64,000 nucleotides of DNA from positions 62,001-126,000 of the forward strand of contig JABCPU010000141.1 in assembly GCA_016800925.1 (NCBI GenBank). The letters are read 5' to 3'. The position numbers and the translations under genes are program-made. The notes under the pieces are model-generated. The model did not search any database. It was not told where the DNA came from and saw only the letters and a list, made by a program, of their open reading frames with translations. Shown one piece after another: positions 24,002 through 36,000 of this stretch. This DNA comes from Suillus spraguei (lineage: Eukaryota > Basidiomycota > Agaricomycetes > Boletales > Suillaceae). Position 1 is the first letter of the stretch. Every line of letters starts with the position of its first letter.

Positions 24002-24421
24002 ATGTCACATGACTCTGACTCATATGCTCAACGCATCTGTACTATAGTTGCCTTCCTTATCTGGATACGCACTTACTTTCTCACGCCTCTCTTGGTCCGT
24101 GCGCACATATTGGTCTATTTAAGCACGTTGTACTTGTAGTAGATTCTTTACTTTAATCTTACTGGGTTTTACCTGGAACTTCCTTTGCTTAGGTCTCCAA
24201 CCTAAGTCGTCTTGAATTGTCTCTAAGTCTAAGCACTCCTTAGCCTTAGTCTCTATTCTCGTAGAACCTCTCAGACTTGTCTTTGAGGCCGAACCTTTGA
24301 TCGTACTCGGAACGCGTTCCTTGTACTTTCACCTTGTCCTCTCTTGGACATTGTAAGAACTTCCCAGCAGATCATCTGTGTCTTTTCACTGTCACTGGTG
24401 ATGCTACCCCAGTTCATAACA
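24002..24421 (-). repeat. LTR D, lacking its last ~57 bp
   Basis: On the minus strand it starts TGTTATGAACTGGGG at 24421 and is homologous to 15426-15843. It ends at GTGACATG, where Ty3 pol-side sequence begins. Position and orientation fit a 5' LTR of the minus-strand chromovirus, with a deletion removing the LTR end, the primer site and gag. Confidence 0.8.
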
Positions 24422-24433
24422 AAAGATTAAAGT

Positions 24434-24890
24434 CTATTCCGTACTATACGGGTCACCCGACCCACATAATCTCCCGTCAAAGACAGGCCAGCAGATGATG
24501 GGCCAAGGTTATGTATATCCTCGATGTTGACGGATGGGCCGGGGGGAATATTATTTCCGATGGAGATGGGTGGGCCGGGAGACTTGTATTTTCGGGAGAG
24601 ACGGGTGGGCCGAGGGAAACATGATTTCTGATGTTGATGGATGGGCCAGGGGGATATAATCCCCGACAGAGATGGGTGGGCTCATCTGGGTAGTATGTAG
24701 AGTAGGATATTATAGACAGCTGGGCTGAAGAGAGATGCAAGGCAAATATTATTGCATAGACGGGTGGGCCGAGGTAAGAGAATATTACATATACGGGTGG
24801 GCCGAGGGTGCAGTAAAATATTTATTGCATAGACGGGTGGGCCGAGGTAAAATATATTACATATACGGGTGGGCCTAGATATGTATCATA
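24434..24890 (+). repeat. Left terminal inverted array of the KDZ element
   Basis: About ten degenerate copies of a GGGTGGGCC core, each preceded by GACG, TACG or GATG and spaced 25-45 bp apart by AT-rich sequence. Its outer 120 bp align with the reverse complement of the right end. Such subterminal arrays serve as transposase binding sites in other DNA transposons; that role here is inference. Confidence 0.75.
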
Positions 24891-25019
24891 AAGATGTACA
24901 GCTGATGTAGCCACCAGAGAATCAAACACATAGGATACATGCACCCTATGAGTGCATATACATACCATCAACCACCAAAATCTAAACCCTGAAGCACGAA
25001 AACCTGAATTCATCATGTC

Positions 25020-27560
25020 TGACATTCATCGATAATTGAGGTGCCGGGTGCCAGGTGCCAAGTCCCGAATCCAGGAACTCGAAACTGGAGATGCAAACTA
25101 GAGATTTCCTGAATTCCAGATACCCGGACACCCGAAACACAACACACAAGGTGAAAGATTTAAAGTCCATGTGTGGAGTCATCTAGTGCTGAGTGCCGGG
25201 TGCGGGTGCAGAGTACTGAAACTAGAAACTAGAAACTCGAGATTCGAGACAAAACAGACATCTACCAAAAATGTGTGGATCAAAGTTTTGTTGTTGCCTG
25301 ACATGTGTCTGAGTCCCGAGGACCGAACCCTGAAATTGTAGACTACCGGATTTCGGGATTGGGGGTTCGGCACTCGAGATTCAAGATTTGAGATGAAAAA
25401 GATATCTACCATACATGTGTGGATCAAAGTCATTATATTGCCTAACATTGTTTTCGGTCTCAAGTGCAAAAGCCTGAGTACCGAACCGTGAACCCCTAAA
25501 TAGTAGACTACCAGATTTCGGAGTTCGGAGTTCGGCACTTAGAATGTGTTGATCAATAGGTGTCTATTGCCTCACATTGTTCTGAGTCCCGAGTTGCGAG
25601 TGCTGGGTGCCGGGGTTCAGGGTTCAGCACTGACAATATGTTGCTCAAGATCTTTCACATTATGAGTACCAAGTCCCGAGTCCCGAGTGCCGGGTGCCAG
25701 AGTTCGGGGTTCGGCACATAAAATATGTGGATCGAGGTCTTTCACATTGTTTTGACTGCCGAACCCCGAGCTCCGGCACCCGGGAGTTAGCACAATGTGA
25801 GGCAATACCATGATATTGATTTACACATGTTGAGTGCCAAACCCCAAGTGCCGGAGCTTGGGGGTCGGCAGTCAAAACAATGTGAAAGACCTCGATCCAC
25901 ATATTGTATGTGCTGAACCCCGAACTCCAGCACCTGGCACTCGGGACTCGGGACTTCCCGAGCTCTGGCACCCGGGAGTTAGCACAATGTGAGGCAATAC
26001 CATGATATTGATTTACACAAGTTGAGTGCTGAACCCCGAGCTCTGGCACCCGGGAGTTAGCACAATGTGAGGCAATACCATGATATTGATGTACACATGT
26101 TGACTGCCGAACCCCGAGCTCCGGCACCCAGGAGTTAGCACAATGTGAGGCAATACCATGATATTGATTTACACAAGTTGAGTGCCGAACCCCGAGCTCT
26201 GGCACCCGGCACTCAGGGATCGGCACTCGAATTGTGTAAATCAATATCATGGTATTGCCTCACATTGTGCTAACTCCCAGGTGCCGGAGCTCGGGGTTCG
26301 GCAGTCAACTTGTGTAAATCAATATCATGGTATTGCCTCACATTGTGCTAACTCCCAGGTGCCAGAGCTCGGGGTTCGGCAGTCAACTTGTGTAAATCAA
26401 TATCATGGTATTGCCTCACATTGTGCTAACTCCCGGGTGCTGGAGCTTGGGGTTCGGCACTCAACATGTGTAAATCAATATTATGGTATTGCCTCACATT
26501 GTGCTAACTCCCGGGTGCTGGAGCTCGGGGTTCGGCACTCAACATGTGTACATCAATATCATGGTATTGCCTCACATTGTGCTAACTCCCAGGTGCCGGA
26601 GCTCGGGGTTCGGCAGTCAACTTGTGTAAATCAATATCATGGTATTGCCTCACATTGTGCTAACTCCCGGGTGCCGGAGCTTGGGGTTCGGCACTCAACA
26701 TGTGTAAATCAATATCATGGTATTGCCTCACATTGTGCTAACTCCCAGGTGCCGGAGCTCGGGGTTCAGCACTCAACATGTGTAAATCAATATTATGGTA
26801 TTTCCTCACATTGTGCTAACTCCCGGGTGCCGGAGCTCGGGGTTCGGCACTCAACATGTGTACATCAATATCATGGTATTGCCTCACATGGTAACCCGGC
26901 ACTCGGTGATCGTGATTCGGGACTCAACTTTGTATTGCCTCACATGGTTCTAACTCACGGGTGGCGGGGTTCGGGGGTCGTTGTTAAAATATGTGGATCG
27001 ATATCTGTCTCATTGTTATGAGTACCAAGTCCCGAGTCCTGAGTGCTGGGTGCCGGAGTTCGGGGTTCGGCATTCAACATGTGTACATCAATATCTTTGT
27101 ATTGACTCACATTGTTCTCACTCCTGGGTGCTGGGGTTCGGGGTTGGGTGGTTAAATATGTGGAGCGATATCTTTCACATGGTTATGAGTCCCGAGTCCA
27201 GATTCCCAACTGCCGGGTGCCGGAGTTCGGGGTTCGGCACTCCCCACGTGTAAATCAATATCTTGGTATTGCCTCACATGTTTCTAACTCCCGGGTGCCG
27301 GGGTTCGGGGTTCAGTGATAGAAAATGTGCATCGACATCTTTCACATTGTTATAAGTTCTAAGGCCCAAGTTCCGAGTGCCGGGTGCCAGAGTTCAGGGT
27401 TCGGGACTGAACATGTGTCAATCAATATCTTTGTATTGCCTCACATGGTTCGAACTCCCGAGTGCCGGAGTTAGGGGTTCAGCACATCAAATATGTGGAT
27501 CGATATCTGTCAGATGGTGATGAGTCCCAACTCCAGGGTCCTGGGGTGCGGGGTTCGGCA
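25020..27560. repeat. Left subterminal minisatellite, partly palindromic
   Basis: A GC-rich vocabulary (GAGTCCCGAGTGCCGGGTGCC, then GGGGTTCGGCACTCAACATG) is repeated with variation. From 26241 to 26865 nine repeat starts fall exactly 78 bp apart. From about 25811 to 26190 four units run in the opposite orientation, so the array is an inverted repeat centred near 26215. Because 78 is divisible by three, long open frames appear on both strands (26-residue periodic). I regard these as artefacts. No gene was seen here. Confidence 0.9.
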
Positions 27561-27792
27561 CTTAAGATATATGGAATGATGTGTTTCACAATGTGACCCG
27601 GCACCCAGGACAAGGTAACTCGACAGAGATGTTTCAAATTCTTTAAATTGTGTGTTGTGCTTGAGGTAGCCGGATATCTGGCATTCGCGAAATATCCATT
27701 GTGAATCTCCATTGTCCTGTTCCGGATGTCCGGCCTTGGCATCCAGCACTGACATTCATTCAACCATTGTATATACATCTATGAACATACAC

Positions 27793-29500
27793 TTATGTAG
27801 CCATTTCACCCTCATCAGCAGAGGGTTCAACCTTCACCTCAACATCCATATCATCAGAATCATATTCTGGCACAAGGTTGCCTGGATCATCTGGGTCCAC
27901 AAGTTCAGATAAGGTCAGATGGTCATAGACAATTGGGGTGACTCACAAGCTGATGCAGGTGCAGGTGTCTTGGGGGCAGTGATTGTCTTGCTGCGCCCAC
28001 GGGACTGTGCCTTGGGTGTGGTCACAGCAGGGACAGCTGGAGTGCCGGAGGGGCCACGAGATTGACTGTGAGTTCGGGCTTTGGACTGTGAGGCAGCCGG
28101 CGCATTGGAGGGAGCTCTGGAAGGTGTCCTGGAGCGAGCCTGCCGGGTGGTAGACTTCCCTCGAATATGTTTTGGCAGGGATCCCATGGATGCTGGGACA
28201 CATTTGATCTTCTTGGTGGCGCAGCAGACGCACAACAAACATGGGGCACAGGTCCTCCTGTCCAACCGAGTGGCGCAGGGCCACTTCTCCTGGGTGCAAT
28301 AATGGCAGGGGTTGTTCTGTGGGTTCCATTAGTTGATGGACTCATTGGAATTCATTAGAGTACTCACTGGGCCGGGAATGAGAATATCACCTGTATCCAT
28401 GACTGCAGGTTCCTCAGCCGGAGTGCTGGACATTGCCTGGGGGGTCTCGACAACCTCCAGACGACTGCCGGAGGTGGCCTGACAATGGGTAAGTACAGGC
28501 GGGAGGTCCGGACAAAGAATCATGACTCACCATCACCTTGGGTGGACTGCCGGCAATGAGCTGGTGATATATAAGCATTTTCCCAAGTGCCGGACAACTA
28601 AATATTACTTACTGAAGCAGGCCCAAACAATTGCTTCTTTGGGGAACGTGGTGAACGAGGGGAATGAGGCGTCCCTACACCAATTATGGAAGGCCGGGGA
28701 ACGTTGAGCGCCGGCACTCCACTCGAAATAGGCTACAGAAAATTGAGAGAATGAAAACAATGAGCTGGACGACATACCTGAACAATTGTGTCTTCATCAT
28801 CTTCCGACTCCACAAGCAACTTCTGCTTGACATGGCAAGTTGCCTTGACCTGCTTGCGACCCTTCTTGGCCGACTTCGGAGGTGAGGAAGAGTGTCCAGA
28901 CATCATGGGGGACTTCCTCTTCCTGCTCCCTTCCACCTCCGGCTCTAGGTCAGCAACAACCGCCTTACCTTTTCCTTTGTCCCAGAGCTCGGAGGTGGCA
29001 TGGGTGGAAGAACCAGCGACATTGCCAGCGACGACGGGTGGGGAGGGAAGGTCCACAGTGATTGGGCCAATGGAAGGGTTAGGCATGACAGGGAGATCAC
29101 CTGAATGGTCACCTAAAGCCTCCCAGGCGCGAATCTTGCTGCGCCAGGAGTGTTTCAACACCCAGGGGTCGTCATGGCCAATGCTGTGCCAGTTGGGCCA
29201 CACCCGGGGAGTCATGGACCTGACTCTCATCAACTCCTTGGAGCAGGATGCAATGATGCTGGGCATGTAAGGCCCTTTCTCATGCTCCCGGACGATCTCA
29301 GCCTACCCAGATCTTAGAAAAACCAAAAGTAAAATTAACACATGAATGGTACTTACCACAAGATTAGTGACTTGTGCTGTCAGAGCAAGGTGGGCTTGGC
29401 CAGTGCCAGCAGGCATGAGCCGCGCCCCGGCGATGATGCCCACAATCTGAGCAGTGGTTGCCTTGAGACTGGCCAAAGAGGTTTCAACTGAAGTAGACAT
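27793..29500 (-). CDS. KDZ cargo protein with cysteine cluster and acidic tail, unknown function
   Basis: This is a spliced gene with plausible GT-AG introns. Exon 1, 29500-29357, starts MSTSVETSLA (48 codons). Exon 2, 29302-28778, includes MPSIIASCSKELMR, WRSKIRAWEALGD and a Lys-rich segment (SAKKGRKQVKAT). Exon 3 starts at 28732 (PISSGVPALN). Later exons encode a cysteine cluster (NNPCHYCTQEKWPC, then CAPCLLCVCCATKKIKC) near 28.2-28.3 kb, a Ser/Arg-rich region, and a last acidic exon (YDSDDMDVEVKVEP) ending at 27793. The exon between 28.55 and 28.45 kb is uncertain. Basic, acidic and Cys-rich parts together suggest a nuclear DNA-associated protein. The function is unknown. It is transcribed away from the next cargo gene at 29720, with a 220-bp shared upstream region. 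Confidence 0.6.
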
Positions 29501-29719
29501 TTGGATTGACTTGAAAAATGTGAAAAGCTTGAGATAAGTTTGAAATCTGTGATCACTTGGATGAAGTTTCAAAAGAAACCAGACAATTGAAGGACAATCT
29601 TGATAAGCGTTGATTGTTTGTCTTTGTTTGGTCGTGGTTCAACTTTCGGCCATTGCCAGCCATGTGTTGAACTTCGAAGTTATCAGTTATCAATCAGTTT
29701 GATCAGTTGTTCAGACATC

Positions 29720-30736
29720 ATGAGATCTCAACCAGCAGTCAGATTTTATGAACCTCCGGTAACTGAATACAACTCAATGGATGTGGATGACTCAACCGAC
29801 TCCCGGATTTCACTGGGTATGTTGTGCTTTCAGTACAGCTCTCAATTGACCGGAGATGGACCAGATGCACTGGATGATGTATACCTTGGGCCGGATGATG
29901 AGACTGAGTCCCGGATTTCATCAGGTATGTGTTGCTTTGAGTATATCTTACAATTGACTGGACATGTATTAGATCCATGTGAAGATGTATACCTTGGGCC
30001 GGATGATGAGATCGACTATGATTCTGGGTCATCAGGTGTTCCGGATGTCTTGGATGCAGTTCCTGGTAGGTTTCTCACTTCACCTTTAGATAGTCCAACT
30101 GTGGATGTTCATTCAATCCATCCAGATCATTTATGCCCGGCTCAGCCTGAGGAACTGCCTTTGTTCAACGATCCGGACTTGTACCTAGGGCCTGATGATG
30201 ATCTTATTGATTGTGATGAAGCACCGGAATGTGCTGATGTTGAGATTGATGCTCCGGCTATCCCAGGAATAGCAATTCCAGGTGAGTTCACTCATACAAT
30301 CTCATTTTTATTGTTGATGTGATGTCCCAAGCACATGCAACACCTCCTAAATGTCAGTCCCCCATACCGGAACTCAGCAATGAAGACCTGCGTGCCATGC
30401 TTAGGGAGTTCATGCCCCTAGGGTCATATGATCAAACAGAATGTGAGCATTTAATTGTTCATCATGTATCTTTCTGCTAATTTCCTTGAAGTTGAATCAA
30501 TTCTGGATCGCCTGGACCATTACCAACAGCGTCATGGCCATCTTCCGGAGCCTACCGTACATCAACTCTTCGAGGCTGACCGACCATTCCGAGTGGCTTG
30601 GGCTGACACATCTGACAAACTCAGAAGAGCTGATATGGACCTCCGGAGGTTGCAAAGGGCCAAACAGATGAGCTCTGAATTGCTGCTTGTATTAGATACC
30701 CTCATTGAAAAGTGTGATGATCAACCCCATATGTAA
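29720..30736 (+). CDS. KDZ cargo protein with repeated LGPDDE motifs, unknown function
   Basis: Three exons fit in phase. Exon 1 runs from the ATG at 29720 to GIAIP near 30281. Exon 2 runs from about 30332 (AHATPPKC) to about 30440 (GSYDQTE). Exon 3 runs from about 30491 (ESILDRLDHYQQ) to the stop at 30736. The N-terminal half is acidic and contains three copies of a YLGPDD(E/D) motif, two of them within a duplicated segment of about 40 residues (SRISxGMxCFxYxxQLTG). The C-terminal part is helical and charged (LRRADMDLRRLQRAKQ), possibly a coiled coil. I do not recognise the family. It is divergently arranged with the 29500-27793 gene and sits inside the KDZ element. Confidence 0.6.
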
Positions 30737-30739
30737 ATA

Positions 30740-31150
30740 TTTGGATATTCATTCACATACTTACATCATGTGAACCACTGAATTTTTCATGTATAACAAT
30801 GACATTTCCAATTGATTTTAGATGATGCACACACCCAATTGTCCCATTCCAACAGCCAATTATTGATTCCCGGGGTCCGGAGCTCGGTGATTGGGATTCA
30901 TCCGGAACTCGGTGATCGGGTTTCGTGATATTTGGATTTTCATTCACATACTTAAATCATGTGAACCACTGAATTTTTCATGTATATCAATGACAGTTCC
31001 AATGTATTTTAGATGATGCACAAACCCTAATCTCTAATACCAACTACCAATGATTGATACTTGGGTGCCGGACCTCGGTGATCGGGAGTCGTCTGGAACT
31101 CGGTGATCAGGATTCGTCCGGAACTCGGTGCTTAGGATTCAACATTTTGG
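30740..31150. repeat. 192-bp direct duplication between cargo genes
   Basis: Sequence from 30737 (ATATTTGGATATTCATTCAC) to about 30830 recurs at 30929-31020 with few changes. Each copy is followed by GGAACTCGGTGATCGGG-like words taken from the minisatellite vocabulary. There is no ORF. It lies between the 3' ends of two convergent genes. Confidence 0.7.
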
Positions 31151-31228
31151 AAGTGGGACACTGTGTTTTGAGAAGTGTGACAAATGATGAAAATGTGGTA
31201 AACATGGGGGCAGTTTGGTATATGTACA

Positions 31229-32771
31229 TTATTTCCTTCCCCTTGCCCTGGTTACTCGAAGTGTACTCTCTACCGGCTTTTGAGACTTACTCCAGGTGGT
31301 CCTTGCGGATGGTTCAATGACAGCTTTCTTGCTCTGTATACTCCTTGGTTCCGGCAATGCGTTCCTCTCTTCCACTTCCTCAGTCAACCTGGCCAGGTGG
31401 TCGCCCATCCGTGATGTCAAAAGTGCACCTGCCTTGGCTGGCCTGGCCGGGCGAGGCTCCAGCATTGAACATGGAACTTCTGTCTCCTTGGGTGCTGAAG
31501 ATGGGTGTGCTATTTGTCTGGGTTTCTTCAGTGGGTATCGACCATCAGCCGAGTCATCATCAATGTCATCCTCCTTGTCATGAGTTTCACTGTCGGTATC
31601 ACTCTCGGCTTCGGTTGATGGATCCCGGGGCCTTCGGAGAGTTCCACTCTTCTGCATTCTCACTTGACAAGTCAGACGTGATGGCGACTTCCCGGATACC
31701 ACAGATGGTACCATGTCCCCATCCTGTTTCCGTGATGTCTGGAAGCAACGGCATCCCATTTCCATCTGTGTCGAGTTCAAAAGCTGGTTTTCTGACTCTT
31801 TTGCGACCTCCCTTGACCTGTCATCCTCCGTCCTGTGCCCCGGCACCTATCATTGTGATGATCAACAAATTCATTCTTGCATCCAAAGTTCAAACACTCA
31901 CCGAACTGTTCCTGGGCGTACTCCTGCCATACTGGCTCAATGTCCTCCCAGTCCTTAGTCTTCATGAAGCTGTCCCCATCTCCTAATGCCTCATTATCAT
32001 CATGCCTGCACACATATATTGAGATCCAAGATCGGCGATGACGGACACAATTGACTTACATCCCGAACAGAACCTCTCCCTGTTCATTCTTCCAAGCTGA
32101 CAACACAAAAACTCTCATCCCGCATTGCCTCCACATCTCTTTCAAAAAGTGCTCCATATATGCCGGTCCCTTCTTACGAGCAACTTCTGCTTGTATCTCT
32201 GGAGGAGGAAAGCTGTTTGACCATTCTTCCGCTGTTTCTTTTGCCTTCTCCAACTTGTCATCGTCCAATTCAGCCATGACTCTCTTCACAGCCCCCTGAT
32301 AATGTTTGAACATACCGGGATCTCCCGGCTTTGCCCCGGACTCGTCCTTAATCCTCTTTAGCACCTCTTCGCGCTTCTGCTGGTAGACCACCATCCTAGG
32401 CGTCCATTTCCTCCCATACTTTATCATGTCCTTCCTTTCCTTCCTTTTCTTGTTGTTGAACAACCAAGTGTTATACATCTGAGAGTTGATGGAAGAATAA
32501 GATGTTAAAATTGTAGTTTTTCAACACAACGAAGACGCATCACCTGCTTCCTCTTTTTCCATTGTCCTTGGTCGACTTTAGGAGCAAACAACCTGGCTGC
32601 CCTGGCAATTGCAGTGAAAACCCCTCGCTTCTCACCCCTTTTGGCCGCGGTCCACTCAGGAAGGTAGTTCTTCAACTCCGAAATTTCGTTTTCCGTGAGC
32701 TTCTGTGTCTGTGGTTGACGTGCCCTATTTCTGCCGGAAGTCAAGTGAGTGGAATGACCCGTCCTTGCCAT
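31229..32771 (-). CDS. KDZ cargo protein with a divergent HMG-box-like region
   Basis: The first exon (from the ATG at 32771) encodes MARTGHSTHL, EISELKNYLPEW and KVDQGQWKKRKQ. The second exon (about 32478 to 32058) encodes MYNTWLFNNKKRKERKD, MVVYQQKREEVLKRIKDES and FKHYQGAVKRVMAELDDDKL followed by AKETAEEWSN. Further short exons lead to a Ser/Arg-rich, acidic C-terminus ending at 31229 (RARGRK). The second exon has the tyrosine, long charged helices and AEEW ending seen in divergent HMG domains. KDZ elements with TET/JBP genes are known to carry such a protein. The assignment is inference from pattern and context. Intron ends are GT-AG but approximate in the 3' half. Confidence 0.6.
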
Positions 32772-33008
32772 GGTGAATCAAATTGCAGAATGGGCTGAGG
32801 ATAAGCAAGGTGGAAGAATGAATGAATTGTCAGAAGTTGATCTTTGACAAAAGCCTAACAGTAGCTTAATTGAGCTATATTGGTCCCGAAGCCATAAATG
32901 GACATAAATTTGTAATGAGTCGGCAGGACAGTATGACACCACAATGTAATAAAAATTCATTCCACCTGAGCAGATGCTTTGCTTGCAACATTAGCATTAT
33001 AAAATAAG

Positions 33009-36000
33009 ATGAAGATAGGTAGATGCACCCCATTGCAAAAATCCCACAGGGTAGAAGCAAGGGGCAGCAAAGGTAGAAAGATTTGGGTCAAGGTCCCACT
33101 TGCAAGCACAAGACGACGAGCCTACAGGTCCATGCCTCACTCTCCCCCAGAATCACCAACACTTCAGCCTGTTCAGGCACCACCTCCTTGGGATGACTTT
33201 CCTGACAATACTTATGAGCAAGACCAAGGCTCATTTGAGCCATTGCAACTCCCAAAAACCATGGCAAGTTCATGTTAAATGTTGGAGTGTCATTCAAACT
33301 ATAGCTCAATATAAAAAATGCAGAGTCAAAATGACTACCTCAGGCAATGGCTGCCAAGGCAGGAATCATATCTGCATCACCTCCTGGATCGAGAAGCTCC
33401 ACCAGAAGACAGGAGATGCATCATCTGCCACCAGGATGGGGTCTACAAATGTCAAGATTGTCTTGGTGAGCCTCTCTATTGCACGGGCTGTTGCAGGAGT
33501 CAATATCGTTGCAATCCTTTCCACTGGATCAGTCAATGGAATGGTCAATTCTTCGAGCGGAGTTGTCTCGCTCATGTTGGACTCACCATACACCTCGGGC
33601 ATGATGGCAAGCAGTGTCCGGTGCTCACAGATAGGTGGGATTTGTTCGAAGGAGATGAACCTGAAGACCAGCTTGAGCCCGAAGATCTTCCGTCTGTGTC
33701 GGGACCTGAGTTCCAGCCGAAGGAAAACACCATGGTCATCGTTGACAAGTCCAGAGTTCACTGCCTCCAGGTTCACTGCTGTGATTGTCAAAATGCCATG
33801 AGTCCAGACATTCAAATGTTTCGGCATGGATTTTCCCTGCATCGTTTAACAGGCCGAAGACCGTATTTACCTTCGGAGTGCTGGATGATTTTCTATTGGA
33901 CAACCTTGAATGTGGCACCTCCGCAATGAACTATTACAGTAAGCTCCAGCGAATGACCTCGAGCATGTTTCCACACCTTGTTCCGGTAATGCTATTTGTG
34001 CTTCATCTAAAGGACATGATGTTGACACAGGCCGTGGCAAGGATCGATACAGAGAGCTCATGAGAGTCGCTCGACAGTGGAGGCAGTTGAAGACCATGAA
34101 ATGGCATGGCTATGGCCATCATTCTGACATCCCGAACACAGGAGATCTTGCATTATTTTGCCTGGCATGTCCTCAGCCTGGGATTAATGTATCTTTGTCA
34201 GGGGATGAATCACTTGATGAGTGAGTCATGTTCAATACCGAAGTGAACTCGGCAATGATAAGAACTCCAAGCTGGAAATACACCCGGTCATTTGTGATGG
34301 ACGGAAATTTCAAAGCTGAACACCTGCATCCCATTAATCCCCTCGATGAAGTTTGGCTTTCAGATGGGCTTGGATTCATGGTCGGAAAGGACAGGTATAA
34401 CATGCATCTTGCGGAGGCTGCTGACATGGTGGAAAAATCGAGCTGCAACAATCACCAGGCGGTCAATCAAGCAAATGCGGTGCGGCACAAGCTCGAGTCC
34501 ACAGGAATCGGGGGAGTTGCCTGCGCCCGGCATGGGTGCTTTGTCCCTCACTCGATGGTTGATTTTCAGAAAGGGGAAAGGCAAGCCAAACATGCCAATC
34601 GACATTCACTAGTTGACCATGCATCATTTGCAGACAAATGAACATGGACTACGCCATTTGTGAGGCTGCCCAGCACAACATGGAAGGCATTACCAGGGCT
34701 GTCACCTTCTATGACATCAATTGTCAATACAACAAGCACTTTCGTGTTCGGGTGGATCGAAGCCAATACCTTGACATGGTACCGGAACTGACCATCATTC
34801 CTGGAATCAGGTTGTGGCATGTGCATGGACATCAGGACAGTTGCTATGTCAGATATGCTTCGAATTTTATTGAAGGCATTGGCCGGATTGATGGAGAGAT
34901 CATGGAGACCCTATGGGCGTGTCTCAACCTGATTTCCCCTGCCGCTCGGGGAATGTCATCCCCGCACCGAAAGGAATGTCTTGATTATCAGATGAATGAT
35001 TCCAATTTCTGCAAGATGATCCGCATGAAAAGGACTCTTTGCCGGAAATACAAGCTGGTGAAGAATGGCATCATCGAAAGTGGCAAGGCTTTCGACAGAC
35101 TTGATGAAGCTGCACCCGGCAATTTAAAAGACACAATGGTTAGCCAGCGAGATGGTCGCTCAGTCCAAGAGAATCAGGGATCCTGCGGCAATGGATTTAT
35201 ATGAAATCAATATCAAGAAGGGTAAGTTAACATTCTTTGTCTCCGTGGAGCTCCGCATTCATTTTTCACTTAGCACCAAGCAAAAAGGAGATCGAGCTTA
35301 GACTACTAGAAGCGGGTAATGCCCGTCATGCAGCACCCTCTCGCAGATCTGTGGCAACATGGATATCCATTGGGTTGGCAATTGAAGAGGCTCAAATTGC
35401 ATTGCTCATCGAGGTCCGCAGAATTGGAAGACGATCGACGGAGACACAGAGATTTGATATCGCCCGGCAACGCGATCGTATTCAAGGCCAGATAGATGAA
35501 TTCACTCGGTCTGCTCTTATGCATCTGGGAGAGGGATTTGATGCAGATGACGATCCTGACGACTTGAACATAGATATTCTTGACGATATCGATGATGACC
35601 CAGCAGATTTCACCGAGACATCTGATGCATGGACAAACTCCCCTGAGCTCACCATAATTCCATTGCCATCAAACCTCGGGGTTGAACATTGCAGATGCTG
35701 TATGGCAGAGGATCTGATTCCATTGGAGATGTCGCTTCGTGAAGGGCAGGCCAATGATGCCCTGCACAATCTCTGCATTCACTTGTGCAACAAGGCTATC
35801 CTGTTCCGAACAACAGTTAGGCAAGCCAAATCTCAAGCCCTAAAAACTCGAGCGTGGTCCCAGGTGACATCAGTGCAGCAGGCAGTATCCCTACATGCCA
35901 GTATATATACAAAAACCAGGAAGCAAATGATACAACTTGAGCTGGGGCCAGACCAGCTTCAGAAATACACACCCCTGCTTCGCGAGCAGCTCAAAATCAG

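Noticed and set aside
26182..27021. A 279-codon open frame with a 26-residue repeat (and its antisense counterpart at 25660-26250)
   Set aside because: The repeat period of 78 bp is a multiple of three, so open frames arise on both strands. Composition follows the minisatellite and no start context or conserved domain is present.
25020..27560. Regular repeats considered as a CRISPR array
   Set aside because: Units are contiguous, degenerate and without unique spacers, and the organism is clearly eukaryotic.
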